Shown here: piece by piece, positions 36,701-44,671 of the stretch | How the letters are laid out: each line of letters starts with the position of its first letter | How positions within the stretch are numbered: the first letter of the stretch is position 1 | Source: an uncultured Bacteroidaceae bacterium | GTDB taxonomy: Bacteria; Bacteroidota; Bacteroidia; Bacteroidales; Bacteroidaceae | Direction: 5' to 3' | Assembly: GCA_934394435.1 (NCBI GenBank) | Contig: CAKRRN010000003.1 | Location: forward strand, 62,001-126,000 | DNA length: 64,000 nt | Position numbers and translations under genes: made by a program | The notes under the pieces: generated by a model | Told to the model about the DNA's origin: nothing | Databases searched by the model: none | What the model saw: the letters and a program-made list of their open reading frames with translations, nothing else

Positions 36701-38558
36701 ACTGACCATCAGCGTTGGCATTGCCTTTCGAATCTAATCGGTCAAGATTCATGGCACGCAATAGGGGCGTATTCTTTAAATTCTCCTCTGGTAGGTAAGT
36801 CAGGTATACTCCTGTGGAGTCACTTTGGTATTTTATGTCCAGGCGAAACTTCTCCTTCTGTACATTATTTGCTCCCAGGTTGTACACGTTTTTCATCATC
36901 AGTCGCCAGGTGGGTAGACTAGGACTTCCTGTGGTTCCCTTTAGCAGTTTCACGAAGAGTGCCTGCGTGTTGTTGCTCAAGTCACTGGAGAATTCACCTA
37001 CTTGATAAGTGACACCGCCATAGGTATATTCATACGCTACGGCCAGCACATCATCGGTCTGCAACGTGTTGCTTAGACTGACGTAGCCCAGTGCGCTATT
37101 TAGTGTATATTCGCTGGATGAGAGCTTGCGTGCAGACTGTAGCTTTTCGTAGTCTATAGATCCCTCGAATCCAGAGATGCCATCCAGAATGGTGGTGGCT
37201 TGAGAAATGTCGCGTGCTTCTGCATAGTTGTTCAGCAATGCATCATATTCTGTGTTAGAACGGTTGCTTGGCACAGGCGTTCCGTTTGAGGTCCATAAGG
37301 GATTACTTATATATGAAGACTCGCCTAAGTCTGCCAATGCGATAAGGTTGCGGTTGTTCTCGCTACTTCCACTTTTGTTGGTTACCCATATTTCTATACG
37401 CTTGATGTTGATGCCACTGGCAATGGTGGGGAGTGTGCGCATACTCTTGTCGTATTGCTCACGGAAAAAGTGGGATAGGAAAAAGTGCTTGTTCTCTTCG
37501 TAGTTTGTCGCGCTAAACTCAAAATTCGTGGTTTGCGTGCCACCCTTACTTGATGCGCTCGCTGTAGCACTCTTCTTCTGACTGAGTACCGTTTGGAGCT
37601 TCAGCCTGCCGAATTGAAAATCTGTTCTCAAACCAAACAGGCTGCTTACACCAGGTACCAGACTCATGTTACTGGGGAAGGAGACGTTGCCGGCTTCTAT
37701 CAGTTTGATAATCTCGTCTTCTTTGCCGTCGTACTTCAACTTCATGTTTTGCGAGTCGAAGTCGAAGGTGGCTTCTGTATTGTAGTTCAGGTTTAGATCT
37801 ATCTTATCGCCCACCTTTCCGTTTAGCGATAGGTTGATTTTCTCATCAAAGTCAAATCCGAATGTCTTTCTACGGCTGGCGGCCAGAGCTGGGTTGTCCA
37901 CCTTTTTCAAGTTAGCGCCCATCTTTACCTCGGCACTTCCTTGTGTTTTTATCTGGACACCACCAGGACCAAAGATTTTTTCTGCTGGTCCCAAGTCAAA
38001 GTGCATGTCTGTAAAGTCAAACTTGTTTTTGCCTTCGTTCTCGAATGCCTCTTGGTTTTTTTGTCTCCAATAGTTTAGCATGCTCTGTTGGAGCGACCAT
38101 TTCTGATATTCTTCTGGCGACATTAGCAAGGGCGCGTTAAGGTAACCTGTTGCGGTACCCAGCACCGAGGTTGATTGAGTCCCTCCTCCTTGTTTGCTTC
38201 CCGAAGCAGATGATTGTGTATGAGATGCTTTTGATGTGTTGCCTTTGCTGGCTCCCTTTGCGTTAGACTTGTTTCCTCCTGTCAGGTCCAGCGTGGTACC
38301 TACGCTGTAAGTGTTGTCTTTCTCATTGTAGATGACCTCTGTCTTCAGATTGTCTGGATCCTTTAGGTCAGTACTCTTCTTTTTTAGCTCTTTCGCGTCC
38401 TGAGCAGTAGTTTTCTTTACGCTGTATCTAGGCTTCTTTTGTGCTGTGGTGTCGGCAGGTGCCTCAGTATTGCCCAGATATGGGTATGGGGCAGTTGCCA
38501 GCAGGAATGGTCCCACCAGAGAACAAAATATAGTTATGGCAATTTTGCGCGCGCTCAC
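30798..38558 (-). CDS. sprA: SprA/Sov, outer-membrane translocon of the type 9 secretion system
   Basis: A 2586-residue outer-membrane protein, the size of SprA/Sov (about 2400-2500). SprA forms the very large beta-barrel through which T9SS cargo leaves the cell. After a signal peptide, family segments are visible: LMSPEEYQKWSLQQSMLNYW (about 140-160), FDEKINLSLNGKVGDKIDLN, SLVPGVSSLFGLRTDFQFG, ILDGISGFEGSIDYE, and repeated FEAQNIEYIEFWMMDPF-type strands, ending in a barrel strand GMTMKFSLTR. A Lys/Glu-rich low-complexity insert lies near residues 1930-1970. It is divergent from ruvA. The neighbourhood encodes plausible cargo (amidase, GLUG protein, C10 protease). Confidence 0.95.
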   Translation of the reverse strand: MSARKIAITIFCSLVGPFLLATAPYPYLGNTEAPADTTAQKKPRYSVKKTTAQDAKELKKKSTDLKDPDNLKTEVIYNEKDNTYSVGTTLDLTGGNKSNAKGASKGNTSKASHTQSSASGSKQGGGTQSTSVLGTATGYLNAPLLMSPEEYQKWSLQQSMLNYWRQKNQEAFENEGKNKFDFTDMHFDLGPAEKIFGPGGVQIKTQGSAEVKMGANLKKVDNPALAASRRKTFGFDFDEKINLSLNGKVGDKIDLNLNYNTEATFDFDSQNMKLKYDGKEDEIIKLIEAGNVSFPSNMSLVPGVSSLFGLRTDFQFGRLKLQTVLSQKKSATASASSKGGTQTTNFEFSATNYEENKHFFLSHFFREQYDKSMRTLPTIASGINIKRIEIWVTNKSGSSENNRNLIALADLGESSYISNPLWTSNGTPVPSNRSNTEYDALLNNYAEARDISQATTILDGISGFEGSIDYEKLQSARKLSSSEYTLNSALGYVSLSNTLQTDDVLAVAYEYTYGGVTYQVGEFSSDLSNNTQALFVKLLKGTTGSPSLPTWRLMMKNVYNLGANNVQKEKFRLDIKYQSDSTGVYLTYLPEENLKNTPLLRAMNLDRLDSKGNANADGQFDFVEGYTIQKGRVFFPVAEPFGKHLRDWIKNDALADKYCFEELYDSTKTVAKQIAEHDKFLITGRYKGNSAAEIDLGVTNVAQGSVVVTAGGVTLTENTDYTVDYSMGRVTIINQSLIDAGTTINASVESNDNYGMQRKTMVGVNMDYEVSKNLTLGGTVMFLNEQPLTTKVNMGSEPLKNTLWGAHISWKKESQWLTNLIDKLPLIQATQPSQITLNAEFAQLLAGQNKKIQGSASYLDDFESSSYKSSLTQPTYWTMSSTPSMFPESKLSNDLSYGYNRALLAWYYVDPIFTRRSSTLTPSHIKSDLNQLSNHYVREVYERELYPQKQQNTYTSASSLNVLNLAYYPTERGAYNLSTDLDANGHLKNPSGKWGGMMRKLDNTDFEAQNIEYIEFWMMDPFIYKKDLPGNHGGDFYINLGEVSEDILKDGKKYFESGMPVDGNSNYYTDGLWGRVPNTTSVTYAFNNEKGARARQDVGLNGLNDEEEKQFPTYANYLQQIQGKVNAQTYDSIQADPANDNYHYYRGTDFDHAQTSILNRYKRVNMPQGNSADSDTNPESYETAWKSTPDVEDINQDYTLNEYEKYYQYHVSIRPEDMVVGRNHIADKRTATVKLRNGNTEECTWYLFRIPLTSYEQKVGNIQDFTSIRFMRMFLTGFQEDVILRLATLDLVHGDWRTYEQALYTGEAPAQNATLEVSTVNIEENNDKTPVNYVLPPGISRVTDPTQTQLVESNEQAMSMVARNLSPGDARAVYKNCSYDMRRYKHLQMFVHANALNENVTETTDGETSIFLRLGSDYKSNFYEYEIPLKLTPEGLYDTYSPSGRAAVWPEENMFNIDLNIFTSLKKARNTQSSLGQASMTKLFSEYDNNNPSNRISIMGNPTLGEVKTIMIGIRNNGRTVKSVEVWANELRLQEFSNDGGWAAQGNLNVQLSDIGSVGVNAHMETAGFGGIEQSVQARKDEDNLNYSVTTNMELGRILPEKAKVSVPLYYSYSKETVKPKYNPFDSDMKLSDALDALATEREKDSLRNLTTRTEISKNLSFSGIKVNIATRKHPMPYDPANFSFNYSHSTQSTVGETTVYEHEKSWKGGMNYSWSPNWKAWEPFKKLKGKSKWLDIVKAQNLSYAPQNITFSTDLNRTYYELQERDLDNLDVKNSLPATFSQSYLWNRNFQLRWDIFKALHFNFQSGTRAEVEEPYMQVNKDLYPDRYEAWKDSVRMSLRHFGRPLDYSQSASLSYKVPLSKIPLLDWTSLDATYNSNYSWKRGAELEDGSTLGNTVNTQRNINLNGKLDMEKLYNHSTFLREANKKFSAGNVKSTVSKKKLEKKKLDEEKKLKKEKEKELRAKAEAEAQQKGVPIDSILAQQKTGAAERQSNANGISQQKKKTKGFTKEITLYPDSAINIAHGQKSKRIRVTALDKSGHSVKLKYKKIDENNIRITRSPQDTTEIRLGVVALPKREEQKGYAFLQAGARFLMMIRNASISYRNTYNLTLPGFMPTVGDMLGQTKKGGTFSPGLDFAFSTVGDSYIDKAKDRGWLLMNDSVATPAAASTTEDLQVKMVLEPFTDLKVDLSMSRTDNRNRTMQFMYAGNPTTHSGSFNITTISLRTAFKSKGNARNGYSSPTFKRFQSYLPIFQQRVERQYLGQTYPNGTGLSGKFNPENGTVDQYSSDVMIPAFLAAYTGKSASRQGLNIFPSITKMLPNWNATYKGLSTLPWIRDHFKSVTLTHAYKSIYSVGSYNSYSSWIESMGSGLGFMQNATTGQYTPSSMYDIGAVSINETFSPLLGVNMTFQNDMTLKVEYKTTRVMSLSTTSAQLTETSSRDLVLGWGYKISDFRIAHLFGGHKASQKANKSTSKSKGKNAANKDNETTTTNKNVGGNRFAHSLNLRFDFSLRNQDAIKRDLQTSLCEATSGNLAIKTSTQIDYAMSRMVTFSLYYDRQRSKPLLSSSSYPTVTQDFGMTMKFSLTR

Positions 38559-38643
38559 GACTATAATAACGTATTTCAGACTCTATTTATTGCCTGACAC
38601 TCGATTTTTCTTGCCCTCTTCCGCTCATTTCGCTCAAATGACT

Positions 38644-38651
38644 TATCTTTG
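38644..38651 (+). promoter_or_regulatory. -7 promoter element of ruvA
   Basis: TATCTTTG, a perfect -7 match, 39 nt before the ruvA ATG. The sprA promoter on the other strand could not be placed in the 132-bp divergent gap. Confidence 0.55.
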
Positions 38652-38690
38652 TCTGAGCTAATGATAAATTTAAATATAACAGGCTGACTT

Positions 38691-39293
38691 ATGATAGAGT
38701 ATCTGAGAGGAACGCTAACTGACCTGACGCCCGCCTTGGCAGTGGTGGATTGTGGAGGTGTTGGTTACGGAGTAAACATCTCGTTGAACACATTTGCATC
38801 CTTGCAGGGGAAGGAAGAGGTAAAGTTGTGGATCACGGAAGCTATACGCGAAGATGCTTATCAACTATGGGGCTTTTCTACCCGTCAGGAGCGCGAGCTC
38901 TTTCTCCTGTTAATCAGTGTGAGTGGCATCGGTGCAGCTATGGCACGTATGGCTCTCTCTGCGATGACTGTGGCAGAACTGTGTGGAGTCATCAGTGAGG
39001 GAAATGATAAAATGCTTCGTCAGGTAAAAGGTATTGGCCCCAAGGCTGCACAACGCATTATAGTGGATCTGAAAGACAAAATCGTTACGCTTGGAATTGA
39101 CACTTCTTCAGCTGGAGACTCCAGTCAAGCTCCTGTGTCTGTCAATCAAGAAGTGCAGGAAGAAGCTGTCTCTGCCCTCACAATGTTGGGCTTCAGCCCT
39201 GCTCCTACCCACAAAGCCGTACAGCAGATACTGCGAGAAGAGCCTGATGCACCCGTAGAGCGTGTTATAAAATTGGCTTTAAAGATGTTATGA
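38691..39293 (+). CDS. ruvA: Holliday junction branch migration protein RuvA
   Basis: A 200-residue protein that binds four-way DNA junctions and loads the RuvB motor. The N-terminal OB domain starts MIEYLRGTLTDLTPALAVVD, two helix-hairpin-helix motifs are LLISVSGIGAAMARMALS and LRQVKGIGPKAAQRIIVDLK, and a C-terminal RuvB-binding helix bundle (EEAVSALTMLGFSPAPTHKA) closes the protein. Length matches the family. Its stop overlaps the start of the following protease gene by 4 bp (ATGA), so translation may be coupled, although the functions are unrelated. Confidence 0.96.
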   Translation: MIEYLRGTLTDLTPALAVVDCGGVGYGVNISLNTFASLQGKEEVKLWITEAIREDAYQLWGFSTRQERELFLLLISVSGIGAAMARMALSAMTVAELCGVISEGNDKMLRQVKGIGPKAAQRIIVDLKDKIVTLGIDTSSAGDSSQAPVSVNQEVQEEAVSALTMLGFSPAPTHKAVQQILREEPDAPVERVIKLALKML

Positions 39294-41257
39294 TAACCAG
39301 AATCTTAGCTTTCTCCTTTTTGCTCTGCCTCTTAGGACAATCTTCCTCCGCACAGTCGTACGTAGAGAAATACAGACATCGGATGCGTGTCATACAACGG
39401 TCAGAAAGAGGAAGCTATGAATTGTGCACGCCTGTGGATGGCCCTGGATTTTGTATAAGGGGATGTGGAGAAAAGCAAGATATCCTGCTAGGATATTCGC
39501 CTGAGGGGGATTTGCAGAAAGCTCTTGAGGATTCTTGTTTCAGCAGCCTTCTGAAATCTTACGAAAAGTCTATGGCTGAGGGTGGGGAAGAAATGTCGCA
39601 ACCTTCCCGAATCCTTCCCGAAGGAATCCCGAACGAAGTTCCTCCCTTACTGACTGATGTGTGGGATCAGTATGCTCCATATAATATTTGCGCTCCAATA
39701 CTGGAGGGAAAACATTGCCTAGTTGGATGCGTAGCGTTAGCAATGGCTCAAGTGATGCACTATTGGCGTTGGCCAGAGATAGGGAGGGGAACGCATGCTT
39801 ATATTGACAGTACTGGATGCCAGCAGGCACTAACTGCCGATTTCGCTTATGTGTATGATTGGGGCAAAATGTGTGATGCTTATCAAGAAGATGCCGACTC
39901 CTCAGATTTAAACCTTCTATCTGCGGGAAGGTTGTTACGCGATTGTGGAGTGGCTGTAGACATGCGTTACGGACTTGATGCCAGCGCAGCCCGAACCGTA
40001 CGTCAGCCTCAAGCTCTTTTCAACTACTTCTGTTACGATGAGGGAATGCAGCTTCTGTTTCGGGATTTCTATACACGAGCAGAATGGGAGGAAACATTGC
40101 TGACCGAACTTGCTTCTGGTCGTCCCGTACTTTTTGCCGCACATTCGTCCACCTTGTCTCATGCTATGGTTTGTGACGGGTATGATTCCCAAGGGCTGTT
40201 TCATCTGAACTTCGGTATGAGAGGTTATACAGATGGCTATTACTATCTGCCTTTCCTAACCCCTAAACAGCCAGAATGGTATGATCCCGATAATCCAGAG
40301 GGTGGAATGAATTTACTTCAGTCTATGGTGATAGGTGTGCAACCCGCATCATCAGCACCTCAAGTGCGACATACGTTTGGAATGTCTGCCATAGTTCCCG
40401 TTTGTGATTCATCCATCCGTGGTGGTAAACTATCTGTGGTTACATGCCAGATGGCTAACGTAGGATGGAACGAGGCGAAAGAGGGTAGTGTGCAACTGCT
40501 GCTTCTGAATGAGGATAAGGTAGTTTGCTCCCTTGCGCGGTACCCTCATACATTTGCTTTGGAAGAACTTACAGATTCCACTTATACGGACACTCTTCTT
40601 TTCTCTGTTCCCGAAAGCATTCCTACTGGTCTGTATTGCATACAGCCTGCCGTAAAAGAACCAGATGGTGAGTGGACTTTTGTGCGTACTAGCGTGGGGA
40701 CACCTTCACGTCTCCTTTTGCAGGTTACCTCTGATAGTCTGTTGCTTACTACTGATAACCTCAGTCAAGCGAGTCTGGAGTTGCTTTCGTGGCAGTTTCC
40801 TGACAGCATCCCACGTTTTCAGCGACCAGAATTCTCTTTCCGCTTACGTAATTCTGGGCCATCAGAGTATTGCGGAAGGTTCTCTGTCTTGTTCCGTGAT
40901 ACAAACCGCCCGAATCAGTATCGTGTGTTGCAGCGTCAGGGACTTTGGCTTTCACCAGGAGAGGAGACTGAGCGAACCTTCCGGCGGACTTTTGCTTCTA
41001 TGCCTGAGGGTGATTATGAACTCTGTTTGGCATACGATTGCAACTTGTTTTCAGATAGTCTTGTCTGGATTACTCCATACCCTTTACAGCGTGTACATAT
41101 CGGCTCTCCTGTTCCTTCCTCGGTGCAAAGACCATCTGAAGCCTCAGGTGAAACTCATGTCAGTTATGGAATTGATGGAAGACGACTGTCAAAGTGGCAA
41201 ACTGGAATTTGTGTGGAAAAGAAAAGAAATAAATATAGAAAAATAATAGTAAAGTAG
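39290..41257 (+). CDS. C10 family cysteine protease (streptopain/SpeB-like), secreted
   Basis: A 655-residue secreted protease. Signal peptide (1-22, ending SSAQ), then an inhibitory propeptide, then the C10 catalytic domain from about 118: WDQYAPYN, the nucleophile Cys147 in LVGCVALAMAQVMHYWRWPE, and His291 in STLSHAMVCDGYDS followed by GLFHLNFGMRGYTDGYYYLP. The family's usual NWGW is changed to NFGM. Beta-rich accessory domains follow, ending in a T9SS-like tail (YGIDGRRLSKWQTGICVEKK...IIVK). Related enzymes (SpeB, interpain) cleave host proteins. The ATGA overlap with ruvA suggests co-transcription. The 193-residue frame on the same strand inside it is a shadow. Confidence 0.9.
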   Translation: MITRILAFSFLLCLLGQSSSAQSYVEKYRHRMRVIQRSERGSYELCTPVDGPGFCIRGCGEKQDILLGYSPEGDLQKALEDSCFSSLLKSYEKSMAEGGEEMSQPSRILPEGIPNEVPPLLTDVWDQYAPYNICAPILEGKHCLVGCVALAMAQVMHYWRWPEIGRGTHAYIDSTGCQQALTADFAYVYDWGKMCDAYQEDADSSDLNLLSAGRLLRDCGVAVDMRYGLDASAARTVRQPQALFNYFCYDEGMQLLFRDFYTRAEWEETLLTELASGRPVLFAAHSSTLSHAMVCDGYDSQGLFHLNFGMRGYTDGYYYLPFLTPKQPEWYDPDNPEGGMNLLQSMVIGVQPASSAPQVRHTFGMSAIVPVCDSSIRGGKLSVVTCQMANVGWNEAKEGSVQLLLLNEDKVVCSLARYPHTFALEELTDSTYTDTLLFSVPESIPTGLYCIQPAVKEPDGEWTFVRTSVGTPSRLLLQVTSDSLLLTTDNLSQASLELLSWQFPDSIPRFQRPEFSFRLRNSGPSEYCGRFSVLFRDTNRPNQYRVLQRQGLWLSPGEETERTFRRTFASMPEGDYELCLAYDCNLFSDSLVWITPYPLQRVHIGSPVPSSVQRPSEASGETHVSYGIDGRRLSKWQTGICVEKKRNKYRKIIVK

Positions 41258-41297
41258 AAAAGGGTACTACATGTTTGTAGCCCATGATTATAAGATA

Positions 41298-42158
41298 ATG
41301 GATAAGGATAAACAGGAAATGTTGCTACAGACGGCTCTTCTTGCATCGCTCGAGGCAGGTGAGGAGATTATGCGCATTTATACCGATCCGAAGCAGGATT
41401 TTGGTATCGAACGAAAGGCAGACAATAGTCCGCTAACATTGGCTGACAAAGCCTCACATCAAGTTATCATGCGTTATTTGTCCAACACAGGTATTCCTAT
41501 ACTGAGCGAGGAAGGGCAATATATACCTTACGATGAGCGCAAAGCATGGGACTGTTTATGGGTTGTTGACCCTTTGGACGGAACCAAGGAGTTTATAAAA
41601 AAGAACGGAGAGTTTACCGTAAACGTAGCTTTGGTGGAAAATGGGCATCCCGTGATGGGGGTTGTATATGTGCCGTTTACGCGTGTTTTGTATTATGGAA
41701 TCGTAGGTAGAGGTGCCTGGAAGTCTGACGTACCCGCCTTTACCAATGGCTTGCCTACCTTGAACGAACTATCTTGCTTCCTCGCAGGTGACGGAACCCT
41801 TGATTGTCAGGGACCGTTTGGTGGTTTGCCTTTACCAGCAGGAGATGGACATGAGGTGTTCACGGTGGTGGCATCGCGCAGTCATATGAGTTCTGAGACA
41901 CAGGTTTATATTCAAGAAATGGAACGTGTACATGGGCAGGTAAGGATTGTGAGTAGCGGTAGCAGCATTAAGATTTGTCTCGTGGCAGAGGGAGTTGCGG
42001 ATGCTTATCCCCGTTTTGCTCCCACTATGGAGTGGGATACTGCAGCAGGTGATGCGGTTGTTCGTGCCGCTGGACGCATGGTAACCAATGCTGAGACGGG
42101 TGGTCCTTTGGTATATAATAAACAGGAATTGCTCAATCCTTGGTTCTTGGTGGAGTGA
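41298..42158 (+). CDS. cysQ: 3'(2'),5'-bisphosphate nucleotidase CysQ
   Basis: A 286-residue enzyme of the inositol monophosphatase fold that hydrolyses 3'-phosphoadenosine 5'-phosphate (PAP), clearing a by-product of sulfate activation. Metal-site motifs: LSEEGQ, VVDPLDGTKEFIKKNGEFTV and the C-terminal EWDTAAGDAVVRAAGR. KADNSPLTLADKASH near the N-terminus is also typical. An in-frame ATG at 41271 would add nine residues; the one at 41298 fits the family better. It follows the protease gene by 40 nt and ends at a strong bidirectional terminator. Confidence 0.93.
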   Translation: MDKDKQEMLLQTALLASLEAGEEIMRIYTDPKQDFGIERKADNSPLTLADKASHQVIMRYLSNTGIPILSEEGQYIPYDERKAWDCLWVVDPLDGTKEFIKKNGEFTVNVALVENGHPVMGVVYVPFTRVLYYGIVGRGAWKSDVPAFTNGLPTLNELSCFLAGDGTLDCQGPFGGLPLPAGDGHEVFTVVASRSHMSSETQVYIQEMERVHGQVRIVSSGSSIKICLVAEGVADAYPRFAPTMEWDTAAGDAVVRAAGRMVTNAETGGPLVYNKQELLNPWFLVE

Positions 42159-42172
42159 GAAGATTTGCTCCG

Positions 42173-42230
42173 AAAAGCAGACGCGTACTTGTCTTTTTTT
42201 TTTTGTATGACAAGTACGCGTCTGCTTTTT
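42173..42230. terminator. Strong bidirectional terminator between cysQ and murF-alr
   Basis: A perfect 21-bp stem (42173-42193 with 42209-42229; core GCAGACGCGTACTTGTC and its complement), a T-rich loop and flanking A/T runs on both sides. It serves the convergent genes. Confidence 0.9.
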
Positions 42231-42260
42231 AGTTATACTCTCTTTTCTGTTGTAGAGAAT

Positions 42261-44624
42261 TTATTCTTGGAAGTAAATACGTTTTACTCGGTTGCTTACG
42301 CTGGTCATTATCTCATAAGGAATCGTGTCTAACTTATCAGCTATGATTGCTGTGGGAAGTTCCTTTCCAAAGATAATGACAGAATCTCCTTCCTTACAAT
42401 CAATTTCTGTTACGTCAATCATGCATACGTCCATGCAGATGTTACCCACATACTCTGCCTGTTTCCCGTTTACAAGACAATAGCCGTGTCGATTGCCTAA
42501 ATGACGATCCAAACCATCCGCATATCCTATGGGGATGCTGGCTATTCGACTGTCTCTTGTGAGGAATGTACGTCGGCTATAGCCAACGCTTTCGCCTGCT
42601 GGCACATTGTGAATTTGCAGAATGGTGGTGCGTAGCGTACTTACATTGTTCAGAGTCTTGTTCGTACGGCTGTCTACACCATAAAGACCAAGTCCCAGGC
42701 GAACCATATCCATGTGATATTGAGGAAAATGTTCTATACCTGCGCTATTGCATATGTGCCGTATGATATGGTGACGGAATGCCGATTGCAATAGATCACT
42801 CCCTTTCTTGAACAGAGCAAACTGGTGGTGTGAAAACTCATCAAAATCATCGCTATCGCTACCCACAAAGTGTGAGAATACAGAGCAAGGGATGACGGCA
42901 CTTTGGTGTTTCAATCTCTGTATCAGAGCTTCCATGTCGTGTTCTGGGTCGAATCCCATACGTCGCATGCCAGTGTCCAGTTTGATGTGGATGGGGAATC
43001 CCACCACGCCTTCGCGTTCTGCTTCGTTGATGAGTGCTTCTAACAGTCGGAAACTGTAGACTTCAGGCTCTAATGAATATTGGAAAAGTGTGCGAAAGCT
43101 ACTCATCTCTGGGTTCATAATCATAATGTTGGCTGTAATGCCTGCTTGTCTAAGTGTAACGCCTTCGTCCGCTACTGCTACAGCCAGATAGTCAACTCTA
43201 TGGTCCTGTAGAGTCTTTGACACTTCTACAGCGCCTGCTCCATAGGCGTCAGCCTTTACCATGCACACCATGCGTGTCTCTGGTCGCATAAACGAGCGGT
43301 AGTGATTGAGGTTCTTTACGACGGCTCCCAAATCCACCTCAAGGATGGTCTCGTGTACCTTTTGTTCCAGTTGGTCTGTAATCTGTTCGAAGTGGAAGCT
43401 ACGTGCTCCCTTGATAAGTATGAAGCAATGGCTCAGTTCTTCGAATTCATCACTTTGCAATAGTGATTCTGTGTCTTTGAAGAAGGAACATGCTTTCCCC
43501 CATTCTGTAAAACAGTTCTGATTGTCATAGAGCGTTGGTCCAACAGCCATTATACGCTCAATCCCTCGTTCGTGTGCCATTTGGGCTACGTGTGTGTAGA
43601 GCATTTCCGATGGCACCCCCGTCTGTTGTATGTCACTCAGGATAAGTACTCGGCTTAGCCCTTCACGCTCTGGACGTCTATTCATGAAGTCAAGTGCAAT
43701 GTCCAAGCTTCCCAAATCACTATTGTAGGAGTCGTTGATGAGCGTGCATCCCTTGTGTCCACTCTTTACTTCCAGTCTCATTGCCACAGGTTCCAGTTTG
43801 GCAATGCGTTGGTCAATAATGTTTTCGGCCATTCCTAAATGCCTACATACGATGCGACATATTTCCTTGTTGTCCTCGAGTGCTCCTTTGCCTGTGCTGT
43901 GCCATGGAATGAGGGTTCCGTGGAAGTTCATCTTTTCTACACATTTACTTACGATAGAGTCGTCGGCAGGATAGATGAGTGTCTGGGCATCTTGAAACAG
44001 TAGCAGTTTTTCCATACACTTCTGTTCCATGCTTTCGAAGTTCTCCTGATGTGCAGACCCCAGGCATGTGAATACGCCTATGGTAGGCTGTATGATTGCT
44101 TCCAAAGCAGCCATTTCGCCTGGTTGCGATATGGCTGCTTCGAATATTCCTATCTGACTCTGTTCCCAAAGTCCCCATACAGACAAGGGCACTCCCACTT
44201 GTGAGTTGTAACTTCGCGGACTACGTGTTACGGTGTAGTCGTCCATGAGCATCTGGTAGAGCCATTCCTTTACGGTTGTCTTTCCGTTACTTCCTGCGAT
44301 GCCGATGATGGGGATGTTGAAAGTCTCGCGATGCCGTTCTGCCAGCCTTTGCAGGGCTTTGCGCGTGTCTGGAACAAGTAGTAGGTTTGCCTCAGGCAAT
44401 CTTTCCTCCAGACGGTGGTCAACCACGAAGTTGCGTACTCCTCGGTTGTATAGCTCGTTTATGAATTGATGACCGTCTCCACGTGCTGTACGCAGCGCAA
44501 AGAAAAGTGTGCTTTTTGGAAAGCATAGACTTCGGCTGTCTGTCAGCAACCAGTCAATCTGATAATCTTTGTCGCCCAGACGGTGTGCGCCTGTCAGTGT
44601 GGCTATTTCCGATATTGTGTACAT
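42261..44624 (-). CDS. Bifunctional MurF (UDP-MurNAc-tripeptide:D-Ala-D-Ala ligase)/alanine racemase
   Basis: A 787-residue fusion characteristic of Bacteroidota. Residues 1-425 are a Mur ligase: ATP site GSNGKTT at 111-117, RSYNSQVGVPLSVW, and NDSYNSDLGSL near 297, as in MurF, which adds D-Ala-D-Ala to the cytoplasmic peptidoglycan precursor. Residues 428-787 are a fold III PLP alanine racemase: EVDLGAVVKNLNHY, the PLP Lys457 in VKADAYGAGAVEV, HIKLDTGMRRMGF, RLGLGLYG and the second-base region VGYSRRTFLT. One protein thus makes D-Ala and uses the dipeptide. Both active sites look intact. It is 47 nt downstream of the GSCFA gene and probably in the same transcript. Confidence 0.96.
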   Translation of the reverse strand: MYTISEIATLTGAHRLGDKDYQIDWLLTDSRSLCFPKSTLFFALRTARGDGHQFINELYNRGVRNFVVDHRLEERLPEANLLLVPDTRKALQRLAERHRETFNIPIIGIAGSNGKTTVKEWLYQMLMDDYTVTRSPRSYNSQVGVPLSVWGLWEQSQIGIFEAAISQPGEMAALEAIIQPTIGVFTCLGSAHQENFESMEQKCMEKLLLFQDAQTLIYPADDSIVSKCVEKMNFHGTLIPWHSTGKGALEDNKEICRIVCRHLGMAENIIDQRIAKLEPVAMRLEVKSGHKGCTLINDSYNSDLGSLDIALDFMNRRPEREGLSRVLILSDIQQTGVPSEMLYTHVAQMAHERGIERIMAVGPTLYDNQNCFTEWGKACSFFKDTESLLQSDEFEELSHCFILIKGARSFHFEQITDQLEQKVHETILEVDLGAVVKNLNHYRSFMRPETRMVCMVKADAYGAGAVEVSKTLQDHRVDYLAVAVADEGVTLRQAGITANIMIMNPEMSSFRTLFQYSLEPEVYSFRLLEALINEAEREGVVGFPIHIKLDTGMRRMGFDPEHDMEALIQRLKHQSAVIPCSVFSHFVGSDSDDFDEFSHHQFALFKKGSDLLQSAFRHHIIRHICNSAGIEHFPQYHMDMVRLGLGLYGVDSRTNKTLNNVSTLRTTILQIHNVPAGESVGYSRRTFLTRDSRIASIPIGYADGLDRHLGNRHGYCLVNGKQAEYVGNICMDVCMIDVTEIDCKEGDSVIIFGKELPTAIIADKLDTIPYEIMTSVSNRVKRIYFQE

Positions 44625-44671
44625 GATACGTATGTGATATTTCTATGAAAAGTTTTCAGAGGAATGTGTCC

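Noticed and set aside
40665..41246. 193-codon plus-strand frame inside the C10 protease gene
   Set aside because: Out-of-frame shadow of the protease C-terminal region, Cys/Ser/Leu rich.
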